Below are positions 6,144-7,163 of a stretch of DNA of 7,163 bases, one piece after another (the stretch's first letter is position 1; each line of letters starts with the position of its first letter). The DNA comes from Treponema sp. GTDB lineage: Bacteria; Spirochaetota; Spirochaetia; Treponematales; Breznakiellaceae. The stretch lies in assembly GCA_031254175.1 (NCBI GenBank), contig JAIRUY010000083.1, positions 1 to 7,163 on the forward strand, read 5' to 3'. The notes under the pieces were generated by a model. That model searched no databases. It was given only the letters and a program-made list of their open reading frames with translations, and was not told the DNA's origin. Position numbers and translations under genes: made by a program.

Positions 6144-6816
6144 ATCCATCGGCACAAGGAATGAAAGCAGCCTGCACCGCGCACTGAAATTCCAGTATAC
6201 CGGCTCCGGCGGAAAGACTGAAATTCAGACAGGAGATTATGTAGCAGACGGAATAAACAAAACAGGGGAATATATTGAAGTTCAGACAGGCAGTTTTGGG
6301 CCGTTAAAAAAAAAGGTAAAAGCGTTTGCTTCTCTTGGAAAAGTACGAATCATCCACCCAATTGCTGTTAAAAAAACAATTGAAGTATATGAACATGACG
6401 GAGAACTTGCATACCGGCGAAAAAGTCCGAAAAAACTTTCGCTTTGGAACCTTTTTGATGCGCTTATGTATGCCCCTGAATTGCCGCTAATCCGCGGCGT
6501 AACGATAGAAATTGTTTTGGCAGATATCACGGAAAAGCGCGTTAAAGACGGCAAGGGCGCATGGCGACGCAAAGGCATCAGCATTCATGATCGCAAGCTT
6601 GTTTCATGGCACGAAAGTATTGTCTTAACAAAACCAAAAGATTATCTCATGTTTGTCCCTTTTAAAAGAAATGAGGAATTTACCGCTTCTCTTCTGGCGC
6701 AGAAGGCAGACATTGACAAGGAGACAGCGGGAAAAGCTCTGTATGTATTAACAAAACTAAAAGCGGTGAAAAGAAAAGGAAAAAAGGGCAATTCCTGGAT
6801 ATATGTAAAAAAGTAA
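6130..6816 (+). CDS. Putative PD-(D/E)XK nuclease-fold protein with C-terminal winged helix, function unknown
   Basis: A 228-residue soluble basic protein starting at TTG. The N-terminal half has the layout of a PD-(D/E)XK core: a helix with E12 in GTRNESSLHRALK, then a strand ending at D40 in GDYVAD, then E50-V51-Q52 in EYIEVQTG, then a Lys-rich helix GPLKKKVKAF (57-66) and a strand KVRIIHPIAV (71-80). The canonical E-x-K is E-x-Q here, a substitution known in parts of the superfamily. A middle region (about 81-165) includes the Arg/Trp-rich AWRRKGISIHDRKL (144-157). The C-terminal part (about 180-228), with helices LLAQKADIDK and TAGKALYVLTKLKAV and a basic hairpin, looks like a winged helix-turn-helix. 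I recall similar uncharacterised bacterial proteins with an 'IEIQT..F..L..K' block, but no name. DNA or RNA binding is likely; catalysis is unproven. The start overlaps the upstream small gene by 14 bp. It is not a restriction enzyme by context, as no methylase is visible. Confidence 0.65.
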   Translation: MNTHKSIGTRNESSLHRALKFQYTGSGGKTEIQTGDYVADGINKTGEYIEVQTGSFGPLKKKVKAFASLGKVRIIHPIAVKKTIEVYEHDGELAYRRKSPKKLSLWNLFDALMYAPELPLIRGVTIEIVLADITEKRVKDGKGAWRRKGISIHDRKLVSWHESIVLTKPKDYLMFVPFKRNEEFTASLLAQKADIDKETAGKALYVLTKLKAVKRKGKKGNSWIYVKK

Positions 6817-6825
6817 CAGAAAATG

Positions 6826-6834
6826 TGATACAAT
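6826..6834 (+). promoter_or_regulatory. Possible extended -10 promoter before the last gene
   Basis: TGATACAAT combines a TGn extension with TACAAT (5 of 6 matches to TATAAT). No good -35 is seen at 17 bp upstream. Transcription would start near 6841, immediately at the Shine-Dalgarno site of the next gene, which is a tight fit. Read-through from the upstream genes remains the simpler explanation. Confidence 0.3.
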
Positions 6835-6849
6835 TAAAATGAGGCAAGT

Positions 6850-7163
6850 ATGGCAAAGAAAAATCAAACAGCAAGTACCGTGCAGGAATCGCTTGCGAAG
6901 GAATTGAAGTCCCTAATCTCCCAATTGGATTCTGAAGGGCTTGCGTTTCTTGTACAGCAGGCAAAGGTTCATATCTATAACATGAAGGCAGATGAACTGA
7001 ACAAAGCCGCTGAAGATATCCGTTCCGCGCCTGTTAATTCCGGGATAATTTCCGGCAAAGCAAAAAAATCAAAGGCTGAAAATTCTCCCAAAGAGACAAA
7101 GTTTTCAATTGACACAACCAGCGCCGGTTTCTATATGCGCTTTAATAACGGCGGCACCATGTT
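6850..7163 (+). CDS. Uncharacterised protein, N-terminal part (cut by window edge)
   Basis: The frame opens at ATG 6850 with GAGG at 6841-6844, 5 nt upstream, and stays open for 104 codons to the window edge. I do not recognise the protein. Residues about 10-58 (VQESLAKELKSLISQLDSEG through DELNKAAEDIR) look like two or three amphipathic helices. A low-complexity Lys/Ser/Ala-rich linker follows (about 63-82, GKAKKSKAENSPKETK). Residue 84 onward (FSIDTTSAGFYMRFNNGGTM) begins what looks like a beta-rich domain. No signal peptide or membrane segment is visible. It lies 33 nt after the nuclease-fold gene on the same strand, so co-transcription is plausible. The clean Shine-Dalgarno site, codon pattern and lack of stops support a real gene. 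Confidence 0.72.
   Translation, partial: MAKKNQTASTVQESLAKELKSLISQLDSEGLAFLVQQAKVHIYNMKADELNKAAEDIRSAPVNSGIISGKAKKSKAENSPKETKFSIDTTSAGFYMRFNNGGTM

Noticed and set aside
6130..6816. Restriction endonuclease of a restriction-modification system
   Set aside because: The fold is suggestive, but no methyltransferase or specificity gene is visible and the immediate neighbours are uncharacterised small genes.
6680..6964. Minus-strand open frame spanning the end of the nuclease-fold gene and the start of the last gene
   Set aside because: It overlaps two plus-strand genes with better start signals, and its Phe/Pro-rich sequence is typical of an antisense frame of Lys-rich coding DNA.

Overview
The window looks like a chromosomal segment of a spirochaete, most likely a Treponema relative. 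This rests on the compact order mraZ-rsmH-ftsL-murF-mraY-ftsW-ftsQ, in which the other peptidoglycan genes usual in E. coli or Bacillus clusters are absent, and on the general character of the proteins. No rRNA or other phylogenetic marker is present, so the assignment is an inference.

Minus strand, positions 5746 down to 1: a division and cell-wall (dcw) operon read right to left. The order is mraZ (transcriptional regulator), rsmH (16S rRNA methyltransferase), an ftsL-like divisome protein, murF (UDP-MurNAc-pentapeptide synthesis), mraY (lipid I synthesis), ftsW (SEDS glycan polymerase) and the first third of ftsQ (divisome POTRA protein, cut by the window edge). Neighbouring genes overlap by 4 to 11 bp, except for a 10-bp gap between mraY and ftsW. 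The whole set is therefore probably one transcript with coupled translation. It links the last cytoplasmic precursor step (MurF), the membrane step (MraY) and septal polymerisation (FtsW) with the FtsL/FtsQ scaffold.

Positions 5708-5903: an AT-rich divergent promoter region. On the minus strand it carries a candidate sigma-70-type promoter for the dcw operon and three GTGK motifs on a 10-bp grid that resemble a MraZ-box operator. On the plus strand it carries a near-consensus promoter (TTGCCA-N17-TATGAT). Three short inverted repeats lie between them.

Plus strand, positions 5904-7163: three genes I cannot name. They are a 79-residue small protein, a 228-residue protein overlapping it by 14 bp, and the beginning of a third protein running off the window. 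The 228-residue protein starts at TTG behind a strong Shine-Dalgarno site. It looks like a PD-(D/E)XK-type nuclease-fold protein with an E-x-Q active-site variant and a C-terminal winged-helix-like segment. This divergent cassette is the least explained part of the window. No tRNA, rRNA, CRISPR, insertion sequence or convincing terminator was seen.
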